Shown here in pieces: positions 40,238 to 49,752 of a DNA stretch of 64,000 nucleotides. The stretch is from Pseudomonadota bacterium (GTDB lineage Bacteria > Pseudomonadota > Gammaproteobacteria > Pseudomonadales > Oleiphilaceae), in NCBI GenBank assembly GCA_002747395.1, contig PDPE01000049.1:34707-98706 (forward strand), given 5' to 3'. How positions within the stretch are numbered: the first letter of the stretch is position 1; each line of letters begins with the position of its first letter. The notes beneath the pieces were generated by a model. It had not been told where the DNA came from. It worked only from the letters and a program-made list of their open reading frames with translations, and searched no databases. Position numbers and translations under genes: made by a program.

Positions 40238-42610
40238 TCACTGTTCCTGGTTATCTGCAAGGAAAAACCATGTATCCAATACCGAGTCGGGGTTAAGAGA
40301 CACACTGCCTATCCCCTGCTTCATTAACCACCCGGCCTGATCCGGGTGATCCGAAGGGCCCTGACCACAGATTCCGATATACTTGTCTGCCTTTTTACAG
40401 GCTTCTATTGCCTTGGAAAGCAACAACCTCACGGCATCACTGCGCTCATCGAACAAGTGGGCAATGATACCGGAATCACGATCCAAACCAAGGGTTAATT
40501 GCGTCAAGTCATTAGAACCTATGGAGAACCCATCAAAATACTCCAAAAAGCTGTCCGCCAGCAGCGCATTGGCGGGCAACTCACACATCATAATCACCCT
40601 GAGTCCGTTTTCACCTCGTTTCAAACCATTTTGAGCCAACAATTCAATCACTTGTCGCGCTTCGCCAACAGTTCTGACGAATGGAACCATAATTTCTACA
40701 TTATTAAAACCCATTTCTTCCCGAACTTTTTTCAGAGCACGGCATTCCAGTTCAAAACAATCCCTGAAAGTATCCGAGATATACCTGGATGCCCCGCGAA
40801 AACCAAGCATGGGGTTTTCCTCATCCGGCTCGTACAAGGTGCCGCCAATCAGGTTTGCATATTCATTCGATTTAAAGTCGGAAAGGCGTACAATGACTTT
40901 TTTAGGTGTAAAGGCGGCAGCCAGTGTAGAAATTCCCTCTACCAGTTTTTCGACATAAAAATCGACAGGTTGGCCGTAGCCGGAAATTTTTTTCTCGACT
41001 GTCAGCCTTACTTCTCTGGGCAGCGTATCGAAATTCAACAATGCTTTCGGGTGCACGCCAATCATACGGTTGATAATAAATTCCAGACGAGCCAGGCCAA
41101 CACCTTCATTTGGCAATGACTGGAAATCAAATGCCCGGTCAGGATTACCCACATTCATCATAATGTTAAAAGGAAGAGATGGCATGGAATCCACGCTGTT
41201 TTCGCGTAATTCATAGCTCAGCTTCCCGTCATAGACCATCCCGGCATCACCTTCTGCACAGGATACCGTCACCTCCATTCCGTCCGTCAGGCGCCGGGTG
41301 GCATTACCACAACCCACAACCGCCGGAATACCCAATTCACGGGCAATCATGGCGGCATGGCAAGTGCGCCCGCCCTTGTCCGTCACAATAGCAGACGCTC
41401 GTCTCATTACGGGTTCCCAGTCAGGGTCGGTCATATCCGTAACGAGCACATCACCGGCCCGCACCCGATCTATTTCACTAATAGACTCCACGATACGAAC
41501 CGGGCCACTGCCTATTTTTTGGCCAATACTCCTGCCCTCAACCAGAACCTTGCCTTCTTCCTTGAGCAAATAACGCTCCATTACCGCCGCACTGCTCCGA
41601 CTTTTCACTGTCCCCGGTTTTGCCCGGACTATGTATAAATTACCATCTACCCCGTCTTTTGCCCATTCTATATCCATCGCTTGCTGGTAATGCTGCTCTA
41701 TAATAAGGGCCTGACGGGTCAACTCGCTGATTTCGTCGTCGGTAATTGAAAACAGGCACCGTTGATCGGGCCTGACCTTGACCGTTTCGACCGACCCATC
41801 GACTTCGGCAGACTCTGCATACACCATCTTGATTGCCTTGCTGCCCAGACTTCGCCGTAAAATGGCCGGCCTGCCAGCTTTATAGGTGGGTTTGTGTACA
41901 TAAAACTCATCGGGATTTACGACTCCCTTAACGACAGTTTCTCCCAAACCATAAGAAGAGGTAATAAACACGACATCGTTAAAGCCGGATTCGGTATCCA
42001 AAGTAAACATGACGCCGCTGGAAGCAGATTCACTGTGTACCATTTTTTGAACGCCAGCAGATAATTTCACATCCATGTGCTTACCTCCCTGATGCGTTCT
42101 GTAAGAAATGGCACGATCATTAAACAGGGAGGCAAATACTTCTTTTATTGCCATTTTCACATTGGCAAGGCCGGTAATATTCAGGAAAGTTTTCTGTCTG
42201 CCGGTGAAAGAGGTATCAGGGAGTTCCTCTGCCGTTGTCGACGACCTGACCGCGACTGACAGGTTTTCATTTTCCCCTGTGAGCCGGGAAAATGCGGTAG
42301 CGATTGAATCATCAAATGCCTTGGGAAAAGGTGTATCTACAATCCAGCGCCGGATTTCAGCACCTGTTTTTGACAGAGAATGAACGTCATTCACATCCAT
42401 ATCTTCCAGCAAGCCCCGAATCCGTTTATCCAGCCCGTTGGTGGCGAGAAATTCCATATACGCCTCAGAGGTGGTTGCAAACCCCGAGGGCACTGATACA
42501 CCTGCATGAGACAAGTTACTGATCATTTCCCCCAGAGAAGCGTTTTTAGCCCCCACTTTAGAGACATCACCCATCCCAAGCTCTGAAAACCAGACTATAT
42601 ACTTATCCAA
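40238..42610 (-). CDS. ppsA: Phosphoenolpyruvate synthase
   Basis: 790 residues from a TTG start with GGAGAGG before it; the N-terminus aligns with E. coli PpsA. Domains: N-terminal ATP-grasp (VGAKNASLGEMISNLSHAG), the central phosphohistidine domain with the catalytic His in GGRTCHAAMIARELG, and the C-terminal PEP/pyruvate-binding TIM barrel with GFRGASRYI and GICGQGPSD. It makes PEP from pyruvate and ATP in gluconeogenesis. It is divergent from ppsR, whose product controls it by reversible phosphorylation of a residue next to the catalytic His. Confidence 0.97.
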   Translation of the reverse strand: MDKYIVWFSELGMGDVSKVGAKNASLGEMISNLSHAGVSVPSGFATTSEAYMEFLATNGLDKRIRGLLEDMDVNDVHSLSKTGAEIRRWIVDTPFPKAFDDSIATAFSRLTGENENLSVAVRSSTTAEELPDTSFTGRQKTFLNITGLANVKMAIKEVFASLFNDRAISYRTHQGGKHMDVKLSAGVQKMVHSESASSGVMFTLDTESGFNDVVFITSSYGLGETVVKGVVNPDEFYVHKPTYKAGRPAILRRSLGSKAIKMVYAESAEVDGSVETVKVRPDQRCLFSITDDEISELTRQALIIEQHYQQAMDIEWAKDGVDGNLYIVRAKPGTVKSRSSAAVMERYLLKEEGKVLVEGRSIGQKIGSGPVRIVESISEIDRVRAGDVLVTDMTDPDWEPVMRRASAIVTDKGGRTCHAAMIARELGIPAVVGCGNATRRLTDGMEVTVSCAEGDAGMVYDGKLSYELRENSVDSMPSLPFNIMMNVGNPDRAFDFQSLPNEGVGLARLEFIINRMIGVHPKALLNFDTLPREVRLTVEKKISGYGQPVDFYVEKLVEGISTLAAAFTPKKVIVRLSDFKSNEYANLIGGTLYEPDEENPMLGFRGASRYISDTFRDCFELECRALKKVREEMGFNNVEIMVPFVRTVGEARQVIELLAQNGLKRGENGLRVIMMCELPANALLADSFLEYFDGFSIGSNDLTQLTLGLDRDSGIIAHLFDERSDAVRLLLSKAIEACKKADKYIGICGQGPSDHPDQAGWLMKQGIGSVSLNPDSVLDTWFFLADNQEQ

Positions 42611-42798
42611 TGCGCCTCTCCCAAATCAACGGACGATAATATATTACAGGAAATTAAGGCAGGTAATAATACTCTAAATTACAATGAGGTTCCTCAGGTA
42701 TTTGGTATCCGCCTGCAGAGGCGAGTACCGACAGGTGAGTAACCGCGATATTTATACTATCATCCTTTCCATCAGGGAATAGACCCAGGGGCTTTGAG

Positions 42799-43620
42799 AT
42801 GAAACGAACCGCTTTTTTTATTTCGGACGGAACCGGCATTACAGCTGAAGGAATCGGTCAGGCTTTGCTCGCCCAGTTCGAGGGCATAGATTTTGAGAAG
42901 ATTACCCTTCCCTACATTGATACACCGGAAAAAGTGCAGGCCGCCATCAAAAGCATCAATAAAGCCAATGAAATTGACCAGGCAAAGCCAATTATATTCG
43001 AGACTATCGTGGACAGTACGATCCGACGTGAGTTTGCTGGTGCCAACGCATTTATGGTTGACACATTTGGTGCCTTTTTGAAGCCACTGGAACTTGAGCT
43101 GAACACCAAACCTTCTCACAAGGCAGGCAAGTCACACTCCATTAACCAGAATATGGATGCCTATGAACGAAGAATAAATGCAGTTAACTACGCGATGGAT
43201 AACGATGACGGCAGCCGAACCCGTTATTATGATCAGGCAGACCTGATCCTCACCGGTGTCTCACGCAGCGGAAAAACGCCTACCTGCCTGTATCTGGCTC
43301 TGCAATATGGGCTGAAAGCGGCGAATTACCCCATTACGGAAGAAGATATGGAAGACCAGAAACTTCCCGTTACGTTACAGCCGCACAGACAAAAACTGTT
43401 TGGTTTGACCATAGACCCGGAGCGGCTTGCCTGCATCAGAAACGAGCGAAAGGCGAATTCCAGATACTCCTCCATCAGGCAATGCAACCACGAAGTGGAA
43501 GAAGTTGAACTCATGTATCGCCGCGAGCGAATACCCTATCTGAATACCACCTCCTATTCAATTGAGGAAATATCCACACGAATCATGGCCAAAACCGGCA
43601 TAGAGCGAAGAGTAAAGTAA
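42799..43620 (+). CDS. ppsR: PEP synthase regulatory kinase/pyrophosphorylase PpsR
   Basis: 273 residues, DUF299 family. Begins [20 protein letters not shown] and carries the P-loop-like [15 protein letters not shown]. The enzyme phosphorylates and inactivates PEP synthase with ADP and reactivates it by pyrophosphorolysis. The head-to-head pairing with ppsA across 188 nt supports PpsR rather than the PPDK-regulating relative. The end abuts a hairpin and the convergent M16 peptidase gene. Confidence 0.95.
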   Translation: MKRTAFFISDGTGITAEGIGQALLAQFEGIDFEKITLPYIDTPEKVQAAIKSINKANEIDQAKPIIFETIVDSTIRREFAGANAFMVDTFGAFLKPLELELNTKPSHKAGKSHSINQNMDAYERRINAVNYAMDNDDGSRTRYYDQADLILTGVSRSGKTPTCLYLALQYGLKAANYPITEEDMEDQKLPVTLQPHRQKLFGLTIDPERLACIRNERKANSRYSSIRQCNHEVEEVELMYRRERIPYLNTTSYSIEEISTRIMAKTGIERRVK

Positions 43621-43628
43621 CAGATAGC

Positions 43629-43656
43629 GCCCGGCACGTCAGGCTTGCGTCCGGGC
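43629..43656. terminator. Stem-loop between convergent ppsR and the M16 peptidase
   Basis: GCCCGG pairs with CCGGGC, extended by an inner ACG/CGT. It sits just after the ppsR stop. No strong T-run follows, so confidence in termination is limited. Confidence 0.4.
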
Positions 43657-43672
43657 ATCGTTCCGATTATTG

Positions 43673-43723
43673 CTCTTCAACCTGTTGCAGCCCTTCAGCT
43701 TGTTACAGTTCTTCAACCTTGAG
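43673..43723. repeat. 18-bp tandem repeat at the 3' end of the M16 peptidase gene
   Basis: CTCTTCAACCTGTTGCAG, CCCTTCAGCTTGTTACAG and the start of a third unit, TTCTTCAACCTTGAG. The repeat is in register with the peptidase reading frame and contains its stop codon. Confidence 0.65.
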
Positions 43724-46591
43724 CCCGAGTTCGGAAAGAGTCTCCTTGTTGGCCATACTGGTTATGACACCAATACTTGCATCCTGCTTCAAATATACCT
43801 CACAAACACGGCGCAAGTCGTCGATAGTCACCTGCAATACACGAGAGCGGAATCGCTCGCGTTGCTCGATTGTCCGGCCAAACAGTTCATTGTGAAAAGC
43901 AGATTTGGCTTCACCCGCGGGGGATTTTGGCTTGTCTATCTGGCTGATCACGCCAAGTACGGCCTCCTCCAGCGACTGTTCCTCGTGCTCCGAGTCTATG
44001 ACCCAGTCTATGGCGTCGTCAAAGTCCTTCAAGGTTTCAGTCAAACGGGGGTCTCGATAGGAATAAAACCGGAAAGCGGCGATAGCGCTGTCTTGCCCTG
44101 CTCCCCCGCCATAAGCGCCACCCTGTTCCCGAATCGCCCTGTGCAGATACCCGTTACGCATAAAATTACCAAGCACTGCCAATGGAGCGGCATCCGGGTG
44201 TTCAATAGACACGGTTTTGTACGCTTTTGCACAGAAATTGACCTGAGTAGAGGTAATCCAGGCCTGTTTTACATGATTGCGAATGGGCAACAGGTGAAAG
44301 GCAGATGCCTGCTTCTCTTGCATTTGCCAAAACCTGCTCATTGTCTCTGAACACCGGGAAACCATTTCCGGCTCGGCAATAATCAGAAACTGTCTGGGAG
44401 CAAGTTTGATTTTTTCATGCAATCGGTTTAACTGCTGGCAAAACTCTGCCATCTTCCCGGCTTGCCTGAATGAATCATGGAGCCCCTTGATTCGCTTGAC
44501 GCCCTTCATTCCGCCAACCTGGTAAGATAAATTCGCCGCCGGACTCATTTCACTGCAGGCGACCCCCATCGCCAGAACATGCCCGTCAGAAGTGACCGAC
44601 TGCTCTTTTTTGGCACGAATCTGCGCCACCAGTTCGCCAATACGATCCACTTCATCAAAACGCGCACCTTCAAGTGTTGCCTGCATCAACTCGGTCAGCT
44701 TTTTCTCATTCCTGACCAATGCCTTGCCGGACAACACCAGATAACCTGAAACCGACTGTTCATCGTCCACTCTGCCCTTAACAGTGGAGTAAGCCGATAG
44801 CCCTCCGGTCACCGACGACTGCCAGTTCTGAACATCAAGATAGCTTTTGTCTCCCAGACCTACTTCAGTCAGGCAGTAGCAATACAGTGACAAAATAACC
44901 TGCTCTTCTTTAGTTAACCCGGGCAAGGAAATGATAACCTGCTGGTACACAAGGCCGTTGGTGCCCTGCCCATACTGAACCACTTTTAGCGGTGAGTTGA
45001 CCGGTTTCCCGATCGGCACCGAAAGATGGGCGGGTACATCCTTGATCGTAACCCTGGGCAAAATGGAGTCATCATCCTTTTGTAACTGACGCGCCTTGAG
45101 TTTAACCGCCCTGTCAATGATTTCGTCCTGTTCCTGGCGGGATAGCGCGGCCTTGACTTTTGCCAGATACTGCTTTCGGTATTGGTCACGACGCTGCTCA
45201 AGCTGTTCATCCGGTGTCAGGGTCAGGGTCACCCGGTGAGGGTTGTCCAGCAACAGTTCTCTGATCAGATTCCTGATGTATTCCGGGTCTTCAATTTTTT
45301 CCCGCAAACTTTTTAGAACGGGCTCCAGGTCGAGGTGTTCTACCGCATCTCCCCCGTGAATAATCGGTGACAATGCGGACAAGATAATTTGCAACCCATA
45401 AGGATAGCTGTCACCGGAGATTTCACGCTGACTTAATTCCAACTGATGCAGCACGGCTTCAAGACGCTCTTTGGCAACACCCTGTTCAGCAACCTTGTTG
45501 AGCGTATCCAGTACCAGGCTTTCAAATGCATCAACCTGACAAGCATCACTCCCTTCAATGCCACAGACAAACATCATTTCCTTATTGGAATCCTCCAAAC
45601 CACATAAAGGAGAAGGAGAATGTCCAATATCAGTTGTTTCGAGCGCCCTTTGCAGGGGGGAAGCACTATTATCGAAAAGAACACTCGTCACCAGGTGGGC
45701 TTCCAGATTCTTTTCAAAGTTGAATGAATGCCCCAGCAGCCACCCCATCACGATATGGGTTTTATGCTCCACGGGTTCATTACCAGAAACAGGGTAGGAC
45801 TCGCGGACACTTATGGGGGAGAAATAGCGTTTTTCATCCGGTATGGTCTCGATTTTCTGACGGGAAAACCTGTCAAGCACCAGGCTTTCGAATTTTTCCT
45901 GGTGCTCTTCTGCCGGAATATTACCAAAAGTCATAAATACCGCATTACTCGGATGATAGTACCTGCGATAAAAAGCAATCAATTGCTCGTAGGTAAGGTC
46001 AACAATATGATCCGGCTCACCACCACTGTTATGATGATAGGTTGTTGATGGAAACACATGTCGTGTCAAAGTCTGCCATAACTGACTTGCCGGGGAACTC
46101 ATCGCCCCTTTCATTTCATTATAGACAACCCCTTTGAATTCCAGGGGCGAATCGGGGTTCTCCGGCTCGGAAAACTCGATACGATGACCTTCCTGTGAAA
46201 AATCCAGCTCGTCGAGCCTGGAAAAAAACACACTGTCCAGATACACGCGCAGGAGGTTATCAAAGTCTTTTCGATTTTTGCTCGCAAATGGATAGGCAGT
46301 CCAGTCACTACTGGTAAAGGCGTTCATAAAGGTATTGAGTGAGCGACGTATCATCATAAAAAACGGGTCCCTGACGGGATAGCGCTCACTGCCGCACAGC
46401 ACGGTATGCTCTAGAATATGCGCCACGCCTCTGGAATCATCAGGGGCAGTTCTGAGCCCCACCAGAAATACATTTTCATCGTTATCCGATTTTATATGAA
46501 AATGAATGGCGCCGGTTCCTGCGTGCTCAAACTCCTGAATGTCTACGTTCAGGGATTCAATTGTCTTTTCTCTTAGTAATCTGAAAGCCAT
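43703..46591 (-). CDS. M16-family zinc metalloprotease (M16C/presequence-protease-like)
   Basis: 962 residues. The inverted zinc motif HxxEH is HILEH near residue 58 (GVAHILEHTVLCGSERYPV), with the downstream Glu in the GVVYNEMKGAMSSP stretch. The length, FMNAFTSSDWTAYPFASKN and the four-domain clam-shell layout fit the M16C group (PreP, falcilysin) rather than pitrilysin. No signal peptide is visible, so it is probably cytoplasmic and degrades peptides. The C-terminus ends KVEEL inside an 18-bp tandem repeat; reading through the TAA would add 11 codons of similar sequence. A 12-bp repeat lies just before the start. Confidence 0.92.
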   Translation of the reverse strand: MAFRLLREKTIESLNVDIQEFEHAGTGAIHFHIKSDNDENVFLVGLRTAPDDSRGVAHILEHTVLCGSERYPVRDPFFMMIRRSLNTFMNAFTSSDWTAYPFASKNRKDFDNLLRVYLDSVFFSRLDELDFSQEGHRIEFSEPENPDSPLEFKGVVYNEMKGAMSSPASQLWQTLTRHVFPSTTYHHNSGGEPDHIVDLTYEQLIAFYRRYYHPSNAVFMTFGNIPAEEHQEKFESLVLDRFSRQKIETIPDEKRYFSPISVRESYPVSGNEPVEHKTHIVMGWLLGHSFNFEKNLEAHLVTSVLFDNSASPLQRALETTDIGHSPSPLCGLEDSNKEMMFVCGIEGSDACQVDAFESLVLDTLNKVAEQGVAKERLEAVLHQLELSQREISGDSYPYGLQIILSALSPIIHGGDAVEHLDLEPVLKSLREKIEDPEYIRNLIRELLLDNPHRVTLTLTPDEQLEQRRDQYRKQYLAKVKAALSRQEQDEIIDRAVKLKARQLQKDDDSILPRVTIKDVPAHLSVPIGKPVNSPLKVVQYGQGTNGLVYQQVIISLPGLTKEEQVILSLYCYCLTEVGLGDKSYLDVQNWQSSVTGGLSAYSTVKGRVDDEQSVSGYLVLSGKALVRNEKKLTELMQATLEGARFDEVDRIGELVAQIRAKKEQSVTSDGHVLAMGVACSEMSPAANLSYQVGGMKGVKRIKGLHDSFRQAGKMAEFCQQLNRLHEKIKLAPRQFLIIAEPEMVSRCSETMSRFWQMQEKQASAFHLLPIRNHVKQAWITSTQVNFCAKAYKTVSIEHPDAAPLAVLGNFMRNGYLHRAIREQGGAYGGGAGQDSAIAAFRFYSYRDPRLTETLKDFDDAIDWVIDSEHEEQSLEEAVLGVISQIDKPKSPAGEAKSAFHNELFGRTIEQRERFRSRVLQVTIDDLRRVCEVYLKQDASIGVITSMANKETLSELGLKVEEL

Positions 46592-46599
46592 ATAGTTTC

Positions 46600-46659
46600 T
46601 TGTTGATTGGTTTGTTGATTGGTTTATTGATTGGTTTATTGACTGGTTGCGTGACTGGA
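46600..46659. repeat. 12-bp tandem repeat, about 5 copies, upstream of the M16 peptidase
   Basis: Units TTGTTGATTGGT twice, TTATTGATTGGT, TTATTGACTGGT and the diverged TGCGTGACTGGA. It begins 9 nt before the peptidase start codon, in its leader or promoter. Confidence 0.85.
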
Positions 46660-46849
46660 AAACCCCGTATTAAACTAAATATTGGTGCAAGTGTACAACG
46701 ATATATGTCGGCATACGGCAACAAGGATGTGACAAGCAAAAAACCTCTGTCTGGATTACCGGCTCCCGGCGTTGTCCGGCCGGGCGATTTTTCCATTGTC
46801 AGGCATTTCCCCACAGTCTGGCAATGATACCGCCAGGAAACCGGTAACC

Positions 46850-46889
46850 AGGAAACCAGGAAACCAGGAAACCAGGAAACCAGGAAACC
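46850..46889. repeat. Perfect 8-bp tandem repeat AGGAAACC, 5 copies
   Basis: Five identical copies of AGGAAACC with partial copies before them. Perfect short repeats like this change copy number readily by slippage. It lies about 110 nt upstream of the acidic membrane protein gene. Confidence 0.95.
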
Positions 46890-46998
46890 GATAATAAAGT
46901 AAGTAGCCACCGGATGCCGGTTTCAGTTAAACTCTTCTGAGAGTTCCGTTGATTCCCAAAACACTTGCTCCCGGAATCCCTATTTCCAAACAACACAC

Positions 46999-47808
46999 TT
47001 GGCATCGGGCACGCACACATTGAACAGGACAGACGAAGGCGAGACCAACCAGGTCGCCAGCCAGACCGAACAGCATAAAGGCACTGGAGACCATACTACT
47101 GAAGACCATACTGCAGACACGGTGGATGTCAGCCTTGAGAACACCTGCCCGGAAACCGGCCCTGAGAACACCCGTCCGGAAAGTGACGGGATCGACGGCA
47201 AGCATTCAAAAACTGGCGACCCGGAGCAAGACGACAACGCCAATCTGAAATCAGGCACAGACGAATCAAAACCTGTCGCCGAAGACACCACCATTGCCCC
47301 TGCCATCGACCCGGCAGCCATACTTGAAGCGAGGCGACAGACCCTCAAAAAGAAAAAACGGTTTCGGGCAACCAAGCCTGATCAGCACGTAAATATCGAA
47401 GCCTATTGGATCGAGAGAAAACGTTACCTTGAGCGAATAAAAAAGATTCCCGAGCTTAGAACGAAAGGCTTGAAAGCAATGGCAGCCTATTTGCTCAGGC
47501 GCTTTTTGTGGTCTTTCGGTTTTTTCCCGCTGTTTACAGGGATCTGGATTCCCTTCGTTCTGTATCGTTTTAATCCGGTTGCGGCAGTGTCCGACCTGTT
47601 ACCGCATTTACAACGGTTTGTTCAGTCCAATCCTGAAGTTCAGGCCACGACAATCGAAACGCTGTTTATTGCCTGGTTCTCGATAGGCTTTATTTTTGCG
47701 GTTTTCGATTTCGTTTTGACCCCCTATCAATCACCCTATGAAACTGAAGCGGATATCCACATGCGTGCCTGGGAAGAATTACAGAAATTGAATAAAAAAA
47801 CACCATGA
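46999..47808 (+). CDS. Hypothetical acidic two-helix membrane protein
   Basis: Up to 269 residues; I do not recognise the family. The first ~110 residues are polar, acidic and low-complexity (many D, E, T, P), then a basic stretch (about 112-155, LKKKKRFRATKPDQHVNIEA, then ERKRYLERIKKI). Two transmembrane segments follow near 170-192 and 225-245, with a short C-terminal tail. No ATG lies before the hydrophobic part: candidates are TTG at 46999 or 47020, neither with a good ribosome site, so the start is unsure. It is followed by the PEGA-MORN and response-regulator genes in the same direction. Confidence 0.6.
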   Translation: MASGTHTLNRTDEGETNQVASQTEQHKGTGDHTTEDHTADTVDVSLENTCPETGPENTRPESDGIDGKHSKTGDPEQDDNANLKSGTDESKPVAEDTTIAPAIDPAAILEARRQTLKKKKRFRATKPDQHVNIEAYWIERKRYLERIKKIPELRTKGLKAMAAYLLRRFLWSFGFFPLFTGIWIPFVLYRFNPVAAVSDLLPHLQRFVQSNPEVQATTIETLFIAWFSIGFIFAVFDFVLTPYQSPYETEADIHMRAWEELQKLNKKTP

Positions 47809-47822
47809 CATCGTTCAGGCAC

Positions 47823-47894
47823 AAGAAACTCTTGCCTGAAATAAGACTCTCGCCTGATTAAAAACTCTTGTCTGACCAAAAACTCTTGCACCTA
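47823..47894. repeat. 18-bp tandem repeat, 4 copies
   Basis: Four exactly spaced 18-bp units: AAGAAACTCTTGCCTGAA, ATAAGACTCTCGCCTGAT, TAAAAACTCTTGTCTGAC and CAAAAACTCTTGCACCTA. It starts 14 nt after the acidic membrane protein stop codon. Confidence 0.85.
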
Positions 47895-48003
47895 AAATGT
47901 GATGTCATTTCCATTTCCCCAACTTGAGCTGTAAATCAGTTACATTATGTGGAAAATAGGTCTACCATTAAGTCTGACTACGCGTTCACGAGGTTTTTGC
48001 AAA

Positions 48004-49671
48004 ATGGTCGATGTAAGACCACTGCTTTTTGTCAATGTTCTGCTGCTCATGGTGCTGTTAACCGCAGGTTTCGCACGCCTGACCGAGCAATACACCTATT
48101 CGGACAGGAACCTGCCGCTTTTTACTGATAGCAATTCAGAACCGGTTGAAATTTCAGACAACGAATCCCGGTTGGCACAAACGGCAACTCATACATCTGC
48201 CAATGGCGAACAAGCCGAAAACGATGATGCCGACTTCTCTCTGAATACCAGTGATAATGACTCGGAAGCAGACATATTTTTATCGTTACCATCCGACGAA
48301 GCCGAAGTGGGGGTTGAACAGGACGATGTATCTGTATTTGCGGGCACCCCCCATACGGAAACCACGGCACAGACAGTGTCGAACAGTGTCGCCGGGGCAC
48401 CCCTCACTGAAGAGGCTCCATCAGATTTCGAAGACAAGCCCGACTCAGGCGAGGAAAGTGAACCTGTTACAAACGAAAACACAGTCAACGCGGTAGCAAA
48501 AACAACGCAGCCGGAGGAAAACACTGCCTCGACGGTTTCCGAACCTTCCTCTGCTGCCTCCAAACCGTCTGTTGATTCCCAACCCTCCTCTGCCGCCTCC
48601 AGGCCACCCTCTGTCGCATCCAAACCGAATGCCACTCCTGTCGCAGCGGCAGATGTGGTATCGAAGCCGATCGCAGACAAAATTGAAATGAAGCCGGTAA
48701 CTTTCGTAAAACCCAAAACACCACAGGCACCCAAAGCCACAACGGGCAAGTTAATCGTCCGCTCTAACGTTTCAGGCGACATGGTTCTTATCAATGGCAA
48801 GCCTTACGGAAAAACCAGGCTGAGTGTCAACCTCAAACCCGGCAAATACGACATCGAGGTCGCCAAGCCAGGGTACGCCAGCTGGCACGGAACAACCACT
48901 GTTTACCTGGGAAAATCCAACACACTGATGGCACATCTCGATGAATACACCTCGGTCGATTATCGCGACGGACAATGGCGCGGAGGCATTGTCACAGGTG
49001 AAGGCACTTTTGTGGAATCTGATGGCACTGAGTATACAGGCTCGTTTGTCAACAAGCTTTTTCATGGCAAGGGAACCATTCGTTACCACGATGGCACCAA
49101 ATACAGTGGTGACTGGTTTGAAGGAAAAATGCACGGAAAAGGGGCATTGAACCTGCCAAATGGCGATATTTACATTGGTGATTTTCGTGACGACCAATTC
49201 AATGGCGATGGCACCCTGACCAAGGCAAATGGGGATATTTACACCGGTTTTTGGCTAAAGGGCTCGCTGAACGGCGAAGGAAGCCTGACCACAAAAAGCG
49301 GCATGCTATACGTTGGAGGCTTTGCTGATAACCTGTTCCATGGCCAGGGTAACCTGACCTATCCCGACGGAAGGCATTACGACGGCTCGTTTTCAAATGG
49401 CAAGTACCACGGCAAGGGCACAGAAACCTTTGCCAGCGGAAAACAGTATTCCGGGCAGTTTATGGATGGCACTTACCATGGCCAGGGAGAAATATCCAAC
49501 CCCAACGGGAGCAAAATCTCCGGTACATTCAAGTTTGGCAAACCTTTCGGAAAAGCCAGATTAACAACACCGGAAGGCGAAGTCTTCACGGCACGCACAA
49601 ATGAACCCGGTGTGTGCTATCGTGACAAGAGCTACCGGGCGACACAATGCCCGCCCATGGAAGGCTGGTAA
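48004..49671 (+). CDS. Membrane-anchored PEGA-domain and MORN-repeat protein
   Basis: 555 residues from MVDVRPLLFVNV, which has GAGG 10 nt upstream; an ATG 19 codons earlier (47947) is weaker. A transmembrane helix (about 6-26) is followed by a disordered acidic linker and a Ser/Ala/Pro-rich stretch with repeats (about 185-215, PSSAASKP, PSSAASRP). A PEGA-like domain (about 248-310, KLIVRSNVSGDMVLINGKPY) precedes about eight MORN repeats of ~23 residues (about 317-530; pattern YxGxxxxGxxHGxGxxxxxxG). Two cysteines lie near the C-terminus (GVCYRDKS, ATQCPPM). The layout suggests a periplasmic or envelope-facing scaffold; no enzyme domain is visible. Function unknown. Confidence 0.85.
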   Translation: MVDVRPLLFVNVLLLMVLLTAGFARLTEQYTYSDRNLPLFTDSNSEPVEISDNESRLAQTATHTSANGEQAENDDADFSLNTSDNDSEADIFLSLPSDEAEVGVEQDDVSVFAGTPHTETTAQTVSNSVAGAPLTEEAPSDFEDKPDSGEESEPVTNENTVNAVAKTTQPEENTASTVSEPSSAASKPSVDSQPSSAASRPPSVASKPNATPVAAADVVSKPIADKIEMKPVTFVKPKTPQAPKATTGKLIVRSNVSGDMVLINGKPYGKTRLSVNLKPGKYDIEVAKPGYASWHGTTTVYLGKSNTLMAHLDEYTSVDYRDGQWRGGIVTGEGTFVESDGTEYTGSFVNKLFHGKGTIRYHDGTKYSGDWFEGKMHGKGALNLPNGDIYIGDFRDDQFNGDGTLTKANGDIYTGFWLKGSLNGEGSLTTKSGMLYVGGFADNLFHGQGNLTYPDGRHYDGSFSNGKYHGKGTETFASGKQYSGQFMDGTYHGQGEISNPNGSKISGTFKFGKPFGKARLTTPEGEVFTARTNEPGVCYRDKSYRATQCPPMEGW

Positions 49672-49752
49672 ATACCACACTATTTGTTTGACGTACACAT
49701 GGTTGGCATACACAGCTATTGCCAGAACCGGATTCGAATTGAGGGAAAAAAG

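Larger units (their letters stand above)
46592..46998. other. Repeat-rich intergenic region before the acidic membrane protein
   Basis: 407 nt between divergent genes. It contains a 12-bp tandem repeat at the M16 side (46600-46659) and five perfect 8-bp repeats (46850-46889). No convincing gene or promoter is seen; open frames here arise from the repeats. Confidence 0.6.

Noticed and set aside
46600..46827. Plus-strand 75-codon frame with a hydrophobic start and LTGC lipobox-like site
   Set aside because: The hydrophobic part is created by the 12-bp tandem repeat, the start is TTG without a ribosome site, and the rest resembles no known protein.
46600..47894. Tandem arrays considered as a CRISPR
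   Set aside because: Units are directly adjacent without spacers, only 8-18 bp long, and no cas gene is present.
49684..49752. Longer version of the response regulator starting at 49684
   Set aside because: The extra 23 residues precede the receiver fold, lack a ribosome site, and GTG at 49753 has a strong GAGGG site.
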